From Geomicrobium sediminis (lineage in GTDB: Bacteria > Bacillota > Bacilli > Bacillales > Marinococcaceae), in the NCBI RefSeq assembly GCF_016908595.1, contig NZ_JAFBEC010000004.1, positions 124,001 through 188,000 of the forward strand: DNA of 64,000 nucleotides, read 5' to 3'. A program made the position numbers and the translations under genes. The notes under the pieces are model-generated. The model searched no databases, was not told the origin of the DNA, and was given only the letters and a program-made list of their open reading frames with translations. Each line of letters starts with the position of its first letter. The first letter of the stretch is position 1. This document shows, piece after piece, positions 56,305 through 64,000 of this stretch.

Positions 56305-57584
56305 TGGAAAAACTACATTACGAACAGCTCGGCGAAACGTTATATAAAGAAACGCTCGACAATGGCCTAAAGGTCTACATCTTGCCGCGTCATGAAAACA
56401 ACAAAACTTTCTCCATCTTCACGACGAATTACGGCTCGATTGATGATCAATTTACGCCAATGAATGAAGATGAAGTCGTAAAAGTTCCCGATGGGATCGC
56501 TCATTTTCTTGAGCACAAGTTGTTTGAAGACGAAGAAGGAGATGTGTTCGATACGTTTTCTCGTCGCGGGGCGCAGACGAATGCGTTTACGAGTTTTACG
56601 AGAACTGCGTATTTGTTCTCAAGCACGAGTGGCGTCAAAGACAACGTAAAAACACTCATTGATTTCGTGCAAAAGCCTTATTTCACTAAGGAATCTGTCG
56701 CAAAAGAGCAGGGCATTATCGAACAAGAAATCCGTATGTATGAAGACGACGCAGACTGGCGCTTGTTTTTCGGACTGATTGCGGCTCTTTATGAGAAAAG
56801 CACCGTACGCGTAGATATTGCCGGTACGGTCTCCTCCATTCAAGACATTACAAAAGATATGTTGTATCAATGTTATGAGACGTTTTACCACCCATCAAAC
56901 ATGGTTCTCTTTATCGTCGGTCCAGTTGACCCAGACGAAATGCTATCGCTCGTAAAAGAAAACCAAGCCGGAAAAACGTTCAAAGAGCAAGGGGAAATTA
57001 CACGCATTTATGGTGATGAGCCCGAAACGAGCTACAAAAAAGAAGATACACTTCACATGAACGTGCAAACGCCAAAAGTGTTGCTCGGATTTAAAGAAGC
57101 CAATGACGATTACCCGCTTGAAGGGTTAAGCTATGAGCTCGCAATGCAAATGCTTTTAGACATCATGTTCGGACCAAGCTCAGAGGCGTACGAAGAAATG
57201 TATCGTGAAGGTATTATTGATAGTTCATTTTCAACGGACTTTACGATGGAGCGCTCGTTTGGATTCTCAGCGATCGGTGGCGACACGAAAGATCCAGACG
57301 CTCTCGTAAAGAAAGTGCGTGAGACGATCCGCTCTTACAAACAAAAAGCATTAAGTGAAGAGGAAATGGCGATTACGAAAAAGCGTAAAATCGGTTCTTT
57401 CCTTAAACAATTAAACAGCTCGGAATTTATTGCAACGCAATTCACTCGCTACGAAATGAATAACGATGATTTGTTTGAAGTCGTTCCAAAACTTGAGGCG
57501 TTAACACTTGATGATCTAGAAAAGGTTCTTCAGCGTCACTTCGTTGATGATCATAGCTCAATCATGAAGGTATTGCCAAAGTGA
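56304..57584 (+). CDS. ymfH: M16 zinc peptidase YmfH (EF-P modification)
   Basis: M16 peptidase of 426 residues with a complete site: HFLEHKLFED (HxxEH) and the distal Glu in IIEQEIRMYEDDADW. The C-terminal domain has TPKVLLGFKEANDDYPLEGL. It probably pairs with the inactive YmfF, like the two subunits of mitochondrial processing peptidase. The ATG shares bases with the ymfF stop, and the gene overlaps ymfI. Its natural substrate is not known. Confidence 0.93.
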   Translation: MEKLHYEQLGETLYKETLDNGLKVYILPRHENNKTFSIFTTNYGSIDDQFTPMNEDEVVKVPDGIAHFLEHKLFEDEEGDVFDTFSRRGAQTNAFTSFTRTAYLFSSTSGVKDNVKTLIDFVQKPYFTKESVAKEQGIIEQEIRMYEDDADWRLFFGLIAALYEKSTVRVDIAGTVSSIQDITKDMLYQCYETFYHPSNMVLFIVGPVDPDEMLSLVKENQAGKTFKEQGEITRIYGDEPETSYKKEDTLHMNVQTPKVLLGFKEANDDYPLEGLSYELAMQMLLDIMFGPSSEAYEEMYREGIIDSSFSTDFTMERSFGFSAIGGDTKDPDALVKKVRETIRSYKQKALSEEEMAITKKRKIGSFLKQLNSSEFIATQFTRYEMNNDDLFEVVPKLEALTLDDLEKVLQRHFVDDHSSIMKVLPK

Positions 57585-58306
57585 AACAGAGCGTTTTAAT
57601 TACTGGAGCAAGTGGCGGAATCGGTCAAGCGATCGCTACGTCGCTTTCGAATGCAGGGACACATTTGTTCCTGCATTATTTTAAAGGAAAAGAACGTGCT
57701 GAAAAGCTAAAACAAATCTGTGAAGCAAGCGGTAGCGAAGTGACGTTAATTCAAGGTGATTTAACGTCGTCGTCTAGTACGTCAGCTTTTATTAATGAAC
57801 TTGAAGTGCCGATCGACGCTTTTATTCACGCAAGTGGTCACGATTTATATGGATTGTATACCGATTATACGGATGAAGAACGGGATGCCCTTATGCACCA
57901 TCACGTCTATTCTGCGATGGCGATTGCAAAACGAGTGTTACCAACGATGATTCAAAAGAAATCAGGACGAATCATTCTGATCTCCTCGATTTGGGGTGAG
58001 GTTGGGGCGTCAATGGAAGTTCTATATTCGACGGCGAAAGGAGCCCAATTGGCGTTTGTTAAAGCGTTAGCAAAGGAAGTCGCAATCTCAGGGATTACTG
58101 TTAATGCCGTCTCACCTGGAGTCGTTGAAACGAACATGATGGCTTCGTTTTCAGCTGATGACAAAGAAGAACTCACTTCACGAATTCCAGCAGGAATGTT
58201 CGGAACGCCAGAACAGATCGCTTCGGCATGCTCGTACTTACTTACAGAAGAAGCGGCATACGTGAATGGCCACGTGTTCTCCATCAATGGAGGCTTTAAC
58301 GGGTAG
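57581..58306 (+). CDS. ymfI: EF-P 5-aminopentanone reductase YmfI
   Basis: Short-chain dehydrogenase of 241 residues. In B. subtilis YmfI reduces the 5-aminopentanone group on Lys32 of elongation factor P, a change needed for swarming. The Rossmann motif TGASGGIGQAIA, catalytic Ser region ILISSIWGEVGAS and YSTAKGAQ (YxxxK) are intact; the end VNGHVFSINGG is FabG-like. The GTG start overlaps ymfH. A general FabG-type reductase cannot be excluded, but the operon context is specific. Confidence 0.9.
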   Translation: MKQSVLITGASGGIGQAIATSLSNAGTHLFLHYFKGKERAEKLKQICEASGSEVTLIQGDLTSSSSTSAFINELEVPIDAFIHASGHDLYGLYTDYTDEERDALMHHHVYSAMAIAKRVLPTMIQKKSGRIILISSIWGEVGASMEVLYSTAKGAQLAFVKALAKEVAISGITVNAVSPGVVETNMMASFSADDKEELTSRIPAGMFGTPEQIASACSYLLTEEAAYVNGHVFSINGGFNG

Positions 58307-58334
58307 GCATGTATAATTTTCTCGCTTTGATTCA

Positions 58335-58350
58335 CACTACACGTGTAGTG
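58335..58350. promoter_or_regulatory. 16-bp perfect palindrome upstream of ymfJ
   Basis: CACTACACGTGTAGTG is a perfect palindrome without spacer. It lies 17 bases downstream of a TATAAT box (58312-58317) and 25 bases before the ymfJ start, a position typical of a repressor operator. No -35 box is clear. Confidence 0.5.
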
Positions 58351-58374
58351 ACTTATGAATGGAGGAGGAAGATC

Positions 58375-58623
58375 ATGTCTGTTCTTGAGAATTGGGACCA
58401 CTGGAAATCGTTTTTAGGCGATCGCCTAGAATCTGCACAACACGACGGCCTAAATGAAAGTGTCGTTTCTGACGTTGCATTTGAAGTTGGCGATTATTTA
58501 GCGAATCAAGTAGAACCACAAAACGAACAAGAACGAGTGCTAGCGGATATGTGGAAAGTCGCAGACGAGTCTGAACAACATGCGATTGCGAACATGATGG
58601 TCAAACTCGTACAAAAACATTAA
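58375..58623 (+). CDS. ymfJ: DUF3243-family protein YmfJ
   Basis: An 82-residue acidic helical protein with the family features SVLENWDHWKSFLGDRLESA and EQHAIANMMVKLVQ. The open frame begins upstream, but the ATG at 58375, six bases after GGAGGAGG, gives the usual YmfJ length. The function is unknown. It is placed between ymfI and ymfK as in B. subtilis and has its own terminator, perhaps its own promoter and operator. Confidence 0.9.
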   Translation: MSVLENWDHWKSFLGDRLESAQHDGLNESVVSDVAFEVGDYLANQVEPQNEQERVLADMWKVADESEQHAIANMMVKLVQKH

Positions 58624-58631
58624 ACGTTAAG

Positions 58632-58665
58632 CGCACCGATCCCAACATTGGTCGGTGCGTTTTTT
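58632..58665 (+). terminator. Rho-independent terminator after ymfJ
   Basis: A stem of about ten pairs (58632-58641 with 58650-58659), an eight-base loop and six Ts. Confidence 0.9.
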
Positions 58666-58764
58666 GTTTGTAGACAAAATACTATTCAAATGGTTGAAAA
58701 TAACGTAAAATGACAGATGTATACTTAACCAATATATGTATATAGTTAAAGGAGGCCACTATTT

Positions 58765-59541
58765 ATGGCGGAAAAGAAAGAATGGTATTTCGAATATCAA
58801 ATTCATCAAAACCGACCCGGTCTTCTTGGGGATATCTCCTCTCTACTCGGTATGTTATCGATCAATATCGTAACGATTAACGGTGTTGAGAACAACCGAC
58901 GAGGAATGCTCATTCGCTCTGCAAATGATGATAACATCGCGCGCTTGCGTGACATATTAGAAACGATGCAAATTATTACGTTAATGAAGATTCGACAACC
59001 GCGCTTACGAGACCGTTTGGCGGTGATGCACGGTCGTTATATTGAACGCGATGCGGATGATAAGAAAACGTATCGATTCGTTCGTGATGAACTCGGCTTG
59101 CTCGTTGATTTTATGGCTGAATTGTTTAAAGAAGAACGTCATTATCTCGTTGGAATTCGTGGGATGCCACGAGTTGGAAAAACCGAATCAATCGTTGCAG
59201 CAAGTGTTTGCGCGAACAAACATTGGTCGTTTATTTCATCGACTTTACTTAGACAAACCGTTCGTTCGAAGCTTGCGGATGATGAACGGGGTGAAAATCT
59301 CGTCTACATCATTGATGGGATTGTCACGACGATGAGAGCAAACGAACAGCATCGCAATTTAGTGAATGAAATTATGCAATTGCCAGCTGTAAAAGTTGTT
59401 GAGCATCCAGACATATTTGTTCGTGAAACTGCGTATACGTTACAAGATTTCGATTGTATTATTGAACTTAGGAACAATGATAAAGAGAAGATCACATATG
59501 AAATGGTTGAGTCAGGTTTCTCCTCTTTTGATATTAGCTAG
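58765..59541 (+). CDS. ymfK: YmfK/DUF3388 protein with ACT-like and P-loop regions
   Basis: A 258-residue protein of the DUF3388 family. The N-terminus (about 8-75: NRPGLLGDISSLLGMLSINI) resembles an ACT domain. From about 125 a putative nucleotide-binding domain starts with GMPRVGKT (133-140, a Walker A pattern), followed by NLVYIIDGIVTTMR, which could be the Walker B strand, and DCIIELRN near the end. No membrane segment is seen. AAAGGAGG precedes the ATG. A TATACT box at 58720 may be its -10. The function is unknown; the ACT part suggests a small-molecule sensor. Confidence 0.85.
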   Translation: MAEKKEWYFEYQIHQNRPGLLGDISSLLGMLSINIVTINGVENNRRGMLIRSANDDNIARLRDILETMQIITLMKIRQPRLRDRLAVMHGRYIERDADDKKTYRFVRDELGLLVDFMAELFKEERHYLVGIRGMPRVGKTESIVAASVCANKHWSFISSTLLRQTVRSKLADDERGENLVYIIDGIVTTMRANEQHRNLVNEIMQLPAVKVVEHPDIFVRETAYTLQDFDCIIELRNNDKEKITYEMVESGFSSFDIS

Positions 59542-59556
59542 GTAGAAGGTGGTAAG

Positions 59557-60435
59557 ATGACAGAATTAGGTCAGTTTTTGCAGTCAAAGCGTGAAGAGTT
59601 TGGCTGGGATTTAGAAGAAGTTCAAAAGCGTACGAAAATTCAGAAGCGTTACTTGTTAGCCATTGAGTCAGGCGACTATGGTGATTTGCCCGGTGCATTT
59701 TATGCCCGAGCCTTCATTAAAAGTTACTCAGAAGCACTCGGTCTTGAACCAGATGAAGTGTTCCAGCAATTTGAATCGGATTTACCGAAGCCAAAACAAG
59801 AAGCTGTTGATCTGCCTTCACGGGTTGAACAGCAAAAGACACGAACGAAAGAACGGAAGAAGAAAAGCAATTACATGCCCGCTATTTTTATCGGATTGTT
59901 CTTGATTGCCATTGTGGCAGGGATTTGGGCGATTATGGCGTTTCCATCTGGAACAGATGAAGCGGCTCCTGAAGAAGAGTCGATGAATATCGTCGGAACG
60001 ACACCTGATGAGGAAGAAGACGACGAAGTGGGCGATGATGAAGGCGAAGAAGACACATCTTCAACCGAAGGCACGACTGAAGATGACGATGAAGCTCAAA
60101 ATGAAGACGAAGACGAGCCATCAACGGACGAGACGTTGACGTTTGAAGAGACGAACAATAACGAGTCATTGTTTACGGTAACTGGTGATTCATTCGCGAT
60201 TGATCTTGAATTTGATGGAGAGAGTTACATTCAAATTCTAGACGAGCGTAATGGAACGGTCATTGGCATGGACGGCGTTTTCTCAAGTGATGAATCATTT
60301 GAAGTTGACGATCAAGATTCCATTACGATGAACGTCGGGAATACGTATGGTGTAACGATTACGGTCAATGGCGAAGAATTGGAATATCCAGTGGATACGC
60401 ATCATCACTTTATTACATTAGAGTTAGAAGAATAA
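59557..60435 (+). CDS. rodZ: Cell-shape protein RodZ (YmfM)
   Basis: RodZ links MreB to the membrane. The 292-residue product has an N-terminal helix-turn-helix (TELGQFLQSKREEFGWDLEE, TKIQKRYLLAIESGDYGDLP), a basic juxtamembrane stretch, one membrane helix at about 109-131, an extreme Asp/Glu-rich linker at about 135-195, and a beta-rich C-terminal DUF4115 domain. The acidity of the outer linker is notable and fits life at high salt or pH. AAGGTGG gives the RBS. It lies 15 bases after ymfK. Confidence 0.92.
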   Translation: MTELGQFLQSKREEFGWDLEEVQKRTKIQKRYLLAIESGDYGDLPGAFYARAFIKSYSEALGLEPDEVFQQFESDLPKPKQEAVDLPSRVEQQKTRTKERKKKSNYMPAIFIGLFLIAIVAGIWAIMAFPSGTDEAAPEEESMNIVGTTPDEEEDDEVGDDEGEEDTSSTEGTTEDDDEAQNEDEDEPSTDETLTFEETNNNESLFTVTGDSFAIDLEFDGESYIQILDERNGTVIGMDGVFSSDESFEVDDQDSITMNVGNTYGVTITVNGEELEYPVDTHHHFITLELEE

Positions 60436-60443
60436 TGAGTACG

Positions 60444-60470
60444 GTCTGCTACTTGACGGTAGCAGACTTT
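60444..60470 (+). terminator. Terminator-like hairpin after rodZ
   Basis: A perfect 9-bp stem, GTCTGCTAC (60444-60452) with GTAGCAGAC (60459-60467), a six-base loop and TTTATGTTTTT after it. Two TATAA-like boxes follow (60508 and 60551), possible -10 elements for pgsA, but without clear -35 boxes. Confidence 0.7.
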
Positions 60471-60581
60471 ATGTTTTTCTTTTCAATCGACTTACATTTC
60501 GGTAGACTATAAAGACGCCTGTTTTCGATTAACTTGCTTTTCTGTTAAACTATAAGCGTGTTTGCAAAAGGAGGATCGGTT

Positions 60582-61157
60582 TTGAACTTACCGAATCAGA
60601 TTACGCTCGCACGAATCGCATTTATTCCTATTTTTATGTTTGTCTTTTTATATCCTTTTGATTGGGGAACGGTTTCTGTTTTTGATTCCGAAATACCGGT
60701 TAATCATCTCGTAGCGGCATTGATTTATGCCATTGCGGCGCTTACCGATTGGGTAGATGGATACATAGCTAGAAGCCGAAACCTAATTAGTAACTTCGGC
60801 AAATTCCTAGATCCTTTAGCGGATAAATTACTCGTCACTGCGGCTTTACTGTCGCTCATTGAACTTGATATGCTACCTGCGTGGATGGCGGTTGTTATTT
60901 TAACTCGCGAATTTGCGGTAACAGGTATGCGCCTCGTTGCAGCTGCAGATGGAACCGTGATTGCGGCGAGTCCACTTGGGAAATGGAAAACAGTTTTTCA
61001 AATGGTTGCGATCTTCTTTCTTATGGTTCATAACGCACCGTTTGAAGGCATGGGATTCCCACTCGCAGATCTATTGATGTGGATTGCCGTCATTTTGACG
61101 ATTGTTTCTGGAATCGATTATTTCTGGAAGAACAAACACATTTTTAAAGATGCCTAA
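60582..61157 (+). CDS. pgsA: Phosphatidylglycerophosphate synthase
   Basis: CDP-alcohol phosphatidyltransferase making PGP for phosphatidylglycerol. The 191-residue product has about four membrane segments and the signature D-x2-DG-x2-AR-x8-G-x3-D-x3-D (DWVDGYIARSRNLISNFGKF then LDPLADK). The frame opens at a GTG at 60558, but the TTG at 60582 lies seven bases from AAAAGGAGG and gives the family start NLPNQITLARI. It is followed by cinA. Confidence 0.96.
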   Translation: MNLPNQITLARIAFIPIFMFVFLYPFDWGTVSVFDSEIPVNHLVAALIYAIAALTDWVDGYIARSRNLISNFGKFLDPLADKLLVTAALLSLIELDMLPAWMAVVILTREFAVTGMRLVAAADGTVIAASPLGKWKTVFQMVAIFFLMVHNAPFEGMGFPLADLLMWIAVILTIVSGIDYFWKNKHIFKDA

Positions 61158-61175
61158 TTGAAGGAGGCATGCTGA

Positions 61176-62417
61176 ATGAATGCTGAAATTATTGCAGTTG
61201 GAACGGAACTATTACTCGGTCAAATTGCGAACACAAACGGTCAGCACATCTCTAGCCGACTTGCAAATCACGGAGTGAATGTATACAAACATACGGTCGT
61301 CGGTGACAATAAAAAACGAATACAACAGGCGATTATCGAAGCAAGAAAACACCACGATCTGATTATTTTTACTGGAGGTCTCGGGCCGACGGAAGATGAT
61401 TTAACGCGTGAAGCATTATCAGAATTAATTCAAGTTCCCCTCATCTATGATGAGGCGGCACTTGAGCATGTGGAGCAGTTTTTCACTTCAAGAGGAAGAA
61501 CTGTAAGTGAAGCCAACAAAAAACAAGCGCTCACGTTTGAAGGTGCACACGTGTTTCACAATCACGCTGGACTTGCATGTGGTTCGGCATTGGAGCACGA
61601 AGGAGTTCTTTATTGTTTACTACCAGGTCCTCCAAGGGAAATGCGGACAATGGTAGAGCGAGAATTGGAACCGTATTTAGCAACGATGAATACGTCGGGT
61701 AATTTCTTTGAATCACGCGTGCTTCGTTTTTATGGAATTGGGGAATCCAGTTTAGAAGCTAAACTGCAAGACTTGATCTCTGCACAAACGAACCCAACGA
61801 TAGCCCCGCTCGCAGGGGAAGATGAGGTCACGCTCCGACTTACGGTGACCGAGACGAATACAGCGCGAGCAAAAGCGTTACTAGACGCAACGGAGCAAGA
61901 AATTTATGCTCGAGTGGGCAAATATTTATACGGTTTTGACAATGACAGTCTTTATTCAAAAGCATTAGAAGAACTCGCTTGCACGAAGAGTACGATTGCG
62001 ACTGCAGAAAGCATTACAGGTGGCGGCTTGGCCTCAAGTTTGACGTCAATCAAAGGTGCGTCACAAGTCGTTGTCGGTGGTTTTGTTACGTATAGCAACG
62101 ATGCGAAAGTATCGCAGTTAGGCGTTCGTCAAGCGACCATTGATACGTACGGTGCAGTAAGCGAACAGTGTGCAAAAGAAATGGCAGAAGGCGTGCGCGA
62201 CCGGTGCGGTTCAACGATGGGCATTGCATTAACCGGTGTTGCAGGACCTGATGAGCTTGAAGGGCTTCCTGTCGGAACGTTGTTCATCGGTGTTGCAGAT
62301 GGAAACGAGACTGCAGTCTTTAAGCGAGTCTTAAGTGGTACGAGAGAAACGATCCGTAGGCGTGCAGCGAAAGAAGCGTGTCACGTACTACTGTTACAAA
62401 AGAAAAAAGGTGATTAA
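61176..62417 (+). CDS. cinA: CinA: competence-damage-inducible protein / NMN deamidase
   Basis: Two-domain protein of 413 residues: an N-terminal MoaB-like domain (IIAVGTELLLGQIANTNGQH, FTGGLGPTEDDLT) linked to ADP-ribose pyrophosphatase activity, and a C-terminal NMN deamidase domain (TIATAESITGGGLASSLTSI, ALTGVAGPDELEGLPVGTLF). Together they recycle pyridine nucleotides. SD GAAGGAGG. In Bacillus and streptococci recA usually follows; here a DEAD-box helicase gene starts three bases after the stop. Confidence 0.97.
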   Translation: MNAEIIAVGTELLLGQIANTNGQHISSRLANHGVNVYKHTVVGDNKKRIQQAIIEARKHHDLIIFTGGLGPTEDDLTREALSELIQVPLIYDEAALEHVEQFFTSRGRTVSEANKKQALTFEGAHVFHNHAGLACGSALEHEGVLYCLLPGPPREMRTMVERELEPYLATMNTSGNFFESRVLRFYGIGESSLEAKLQDLISAQTNPTIAPLAGEDEVTLRLTVTETNTARAKALLDATEQEIYARVGKYLYGFDNDSLYSKALEELACTKSTIATAESITGGGLASSLTSIKGASQVVVGGFVTYSNDAKVSQLGVRQATIDTYGAVSEQCAKEMAEGVRDRCGSTMGIALTGVAGPDELEGLPVGTLFIGVADGNETAVFKRVLSGTRETIRRRAAKEACHVLLLQKKKGD

Positions 62418-62420
62418 TAG

Positions 62421-64000
62421 ATGAATGTATTCGACCATGAAGCAATTAAACCTCAACTAAAAAAAGCAATCAAAGACATGGGCTTTGAAGAGCCGTCACC
62501 AATTCAAGAAAAAGCGATTCCGATCGTTCTAGAAGGAAACGACGTTGTCGGTCAAGCTCAAACAGGAACAGGGAAAACAGCGGCTTTCGGAATTCCGCTT
62601 CTCAATAAAATTCAAGCGAATTCTGACGTTCAAGCGATCGTCTTAACACCAACACGAGAACTTGCGATTCAAGTTGCTGGAGAGCTTCAGAAGCTTTCTG
62701 CACATATGAAGCTTACGACGTTGCCGATTTATGGTGGTCAATCGATTGGCCATCAAATCAAAGCGTTAAAACGAGGAGTACAAGTCGTTATTGGAACACC
62801 TGGGCGTATTCAAGACCACTTGCGTCGTAAAACGTTAAAGCTTGATCAAGTGGAAACGTTTGTTTTAGATGAAGCCGATGAAATGCTTGATATGGGCTTT
62901 ATCGAAGACATTGAATCAATCTTAAAGCAGACGAACAAAGACCGTCAGACACTGCTTTTCTCAGCGACGATGCCAGGACCAATTCGTAAGTTGTCTCGTC
63001 GTTATATGAATCAACCAAAAACCGTTTCAATTTCTAAAAGTGAAGTGACAGCACCGAGCATCGAGCAATTGTACTTTAAAGTACTTGAACGAAACAAGTT
63101 AGAATCTCTTTGCCGGATTATTGATCGTTATAGTCCTGAGCTTGCAATTATTTTCTCTCGTACGAAAAAAGGTGTAGCGGAACTAACGGAATCGCTTCAA
63201 GCGAGAGGCTATTTCGCAGATGGACTTCACGGTGATTTAACACAATCCCAACGTGATGCAGTTATGCGTAAGTTCCGTGACAGTTCCATTGAATTCTTAA
63301 TCGCAACAGACGTTGCTGCAAGGGGGATTGACGTTGATAACGTCAGTCACGTTATCAACTACGATATTCCACAAGACCCAGAATCCTACGTACACCGTAT
63401 TGGACGTACAGGACGTGCTGGAAAGACAGGGCAAGCGCTAACGCTCGTCACACCGCGTGAAATGAAGCACCTTCGTTCAATTGAACAAGAAATTAAGATG
63501 CAAATTCCAACGCGTGAGATTCCGACGATTGAAGAAGTCGTTGAGAAACAACAAGACGCATGGAAAACACAAATTACGAATGTCATCTCGGCGAAAGACG
63601 ACGTATCGATCTTTGATGACTTAACCGATGAACTGTTGCAAGAGTTCAATGAGCGAGACATCATTCAAGCGCTTCTCTCAATGAACTATCAAACGGAGAA
63701 CAACTTGTCTGAGGAAGGCTATAGCTTTGGCGACACAGGTGCTGCTAAAGGCATGGTGCGTTTCTTCATTAACGTCGGACGAAACGTCAACATGACACCG
63801 AAGATCTTAATTGAAGAAGTAGCAAACGCTGTTGGCATTCCAGGTAAATCAATCGGACGCATTGATATTTTCGAAAATTTTACGTTCATTGAAGTGCCAG
63901 AAGCTGTAGCTCCATTTGTGTACGAAGGCTTGCGCCACTCACGCTTAAACGGTGCAAGAGTGAACTTAGAACCAGCAAAACCTCGCCCGAAACGAGAGAA
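62421..64000 (+). CDS. DEAD-box RNA helicase (3'-truncated by window end)
   Basis: ATP-dependent RNA helicase; 526 residues are visible and the frame is open at the window end. The core is complete: Q motif (GFEEPSPIQEKAI), motif I AQTGTGKT, Ia PTRELAIQ, II DEAD (VLDEADEMLD), III SAT, V ATDVAARGIDV, VI HRIGRTGRAGKTG. Residues from about 440 (MVRFFINVGRNVNMTPKILI to SRLNGARVNLEP) match the DbpA/DeaD-type C-terminal RNA-binding domain, absent from CshA. The core resembles CshA by eye, so a DeaD or CshA-like name is undecided. SD AAAGGTG; three bases from cinA suggest one operon. Confidence 0.92.
   Translation, partial: MNVFDHEAIKPQLKKAIKDMGFEEPSPIQEKAIPIVLEGNDVVGQAQTGTGKTAAFGIPLLNKIQANSDVQAIVLTPTRELAIQVAGELQKLSAHMKLTTLPIYGGQSIGHQIKALKRGVQVVIGTPGRIQDHLRRKTLKLDQVETFVLDEADEMLDMGFIEDIESILKQTNKDRQTLLFSATMPGPIRKLSRRYMNQPKTVSISKSEVTAPSIEQLYFKVLERNKLESLCRIIDRYSPELAIIFSRTKKGVAELTESLQARGYFADGLHGDLTQSQRDAVMRKFRDSSIEFLIATDVAARGIDVDNVSHVINYDIPQDPESYVHRIGRTGRAGKTGQALTLVTPREMKHLRSIEQEIKMQIPTREIPTIEEVVEKQQDAWKTQITNVISAKDDVSIFDDLTDELLQEFNERDIIQALLSMNYQTENNLSEEGYSFGDTGAAKGMVRFFINVGRNVNMTPKILIEEVANAVGIPGKSIGRIDIFENFTFIEVPEAVAPFVYEGLRHSRLNGARVNLEPAKPRPKRE

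Overview
This is chromosomal DNA of a spore-forming, flagellated member of the Bacillaceae. The gene order follows the Bacillus subtilis fla/che to recA region almost gene for gene. It carries Gram-positive markers (fliY, sigD, polC, nusA with ylxR and ylxQ, the RNase J gene) and sporulation genes (dpaA/dpaB, spoIIIE, ymxH). Almost every gene is on the + strand. The very acidic extracytoplasmic region of RodZ and the acid-rich proteins generally suggest a halo- or alkaliphilic relative; this is inference, and the species is not identified.

Layout. (1) 1-17983: the distal fla/che operon, from a 5'-truncated fliI through the hook genes, the C-ring switch, the flagellar export gate, flhF, a drastically shortened flhG-like gene, cheB, cheD and sigD, closed by a terminator. 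The cheA-cheW-cheC block usual between cheB and cheD is missing. (2) 18026-19827: a FapA/DUF342 gene and a swrB-like gene. (3) 19843-28904: rpsB, tsf, pyrH, frr, uppS, cdsA, dxr, rseP, proS (translation, nucleotide, isoprenoid and envelope genes). (4) 28981-42942: polC, the rimP-nusA-rnpM-ylxQ-infB-ylxP-rbfA-truB-ribF group, rpsO and pnp. (5) 43073-49664: the ylxY deacetylase homologue, mlpA, ymxH, a periodic palindromic repeat array, dipicolinate synthase dpaAB behind a sigma-K-type promoter, asd and dapG; dapA is not at its usual place. (6) 49890-64000: an RNase J2-type gene, tepA, ylzJ, spoIIIE, the ymfF-ymfH-ymfI EF-P modification group, ymfJ, ymfK, rodZ, pgsA, cinA and a 3'-truncated DEAD-box helicase where recA is expected.

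Most worth a second look: a 144-residue FlhG-like protein that keeps the N-terminal DQAxxLR FlhF-activating motif and a C-terminal part but has no P-loop; a 9-bp hairpin between the Shine-Dalgarno and the start codon of swrD/flbD; a 14-bp hairpin burying the Shine-Dalgarno of ymxH; three GGGGACAGTCCCC palindromes at exact 39-bp spacing just upstream of the dpaA promoter; and the broken synteny at cheAWC, dapA and recA.

No intergenic gap exceeds 300 bases. No tRNA, rRNA, insertion sequence or CRISPR array was seen. All family assignments come from reading translated sequence and gene order, not from database searches.
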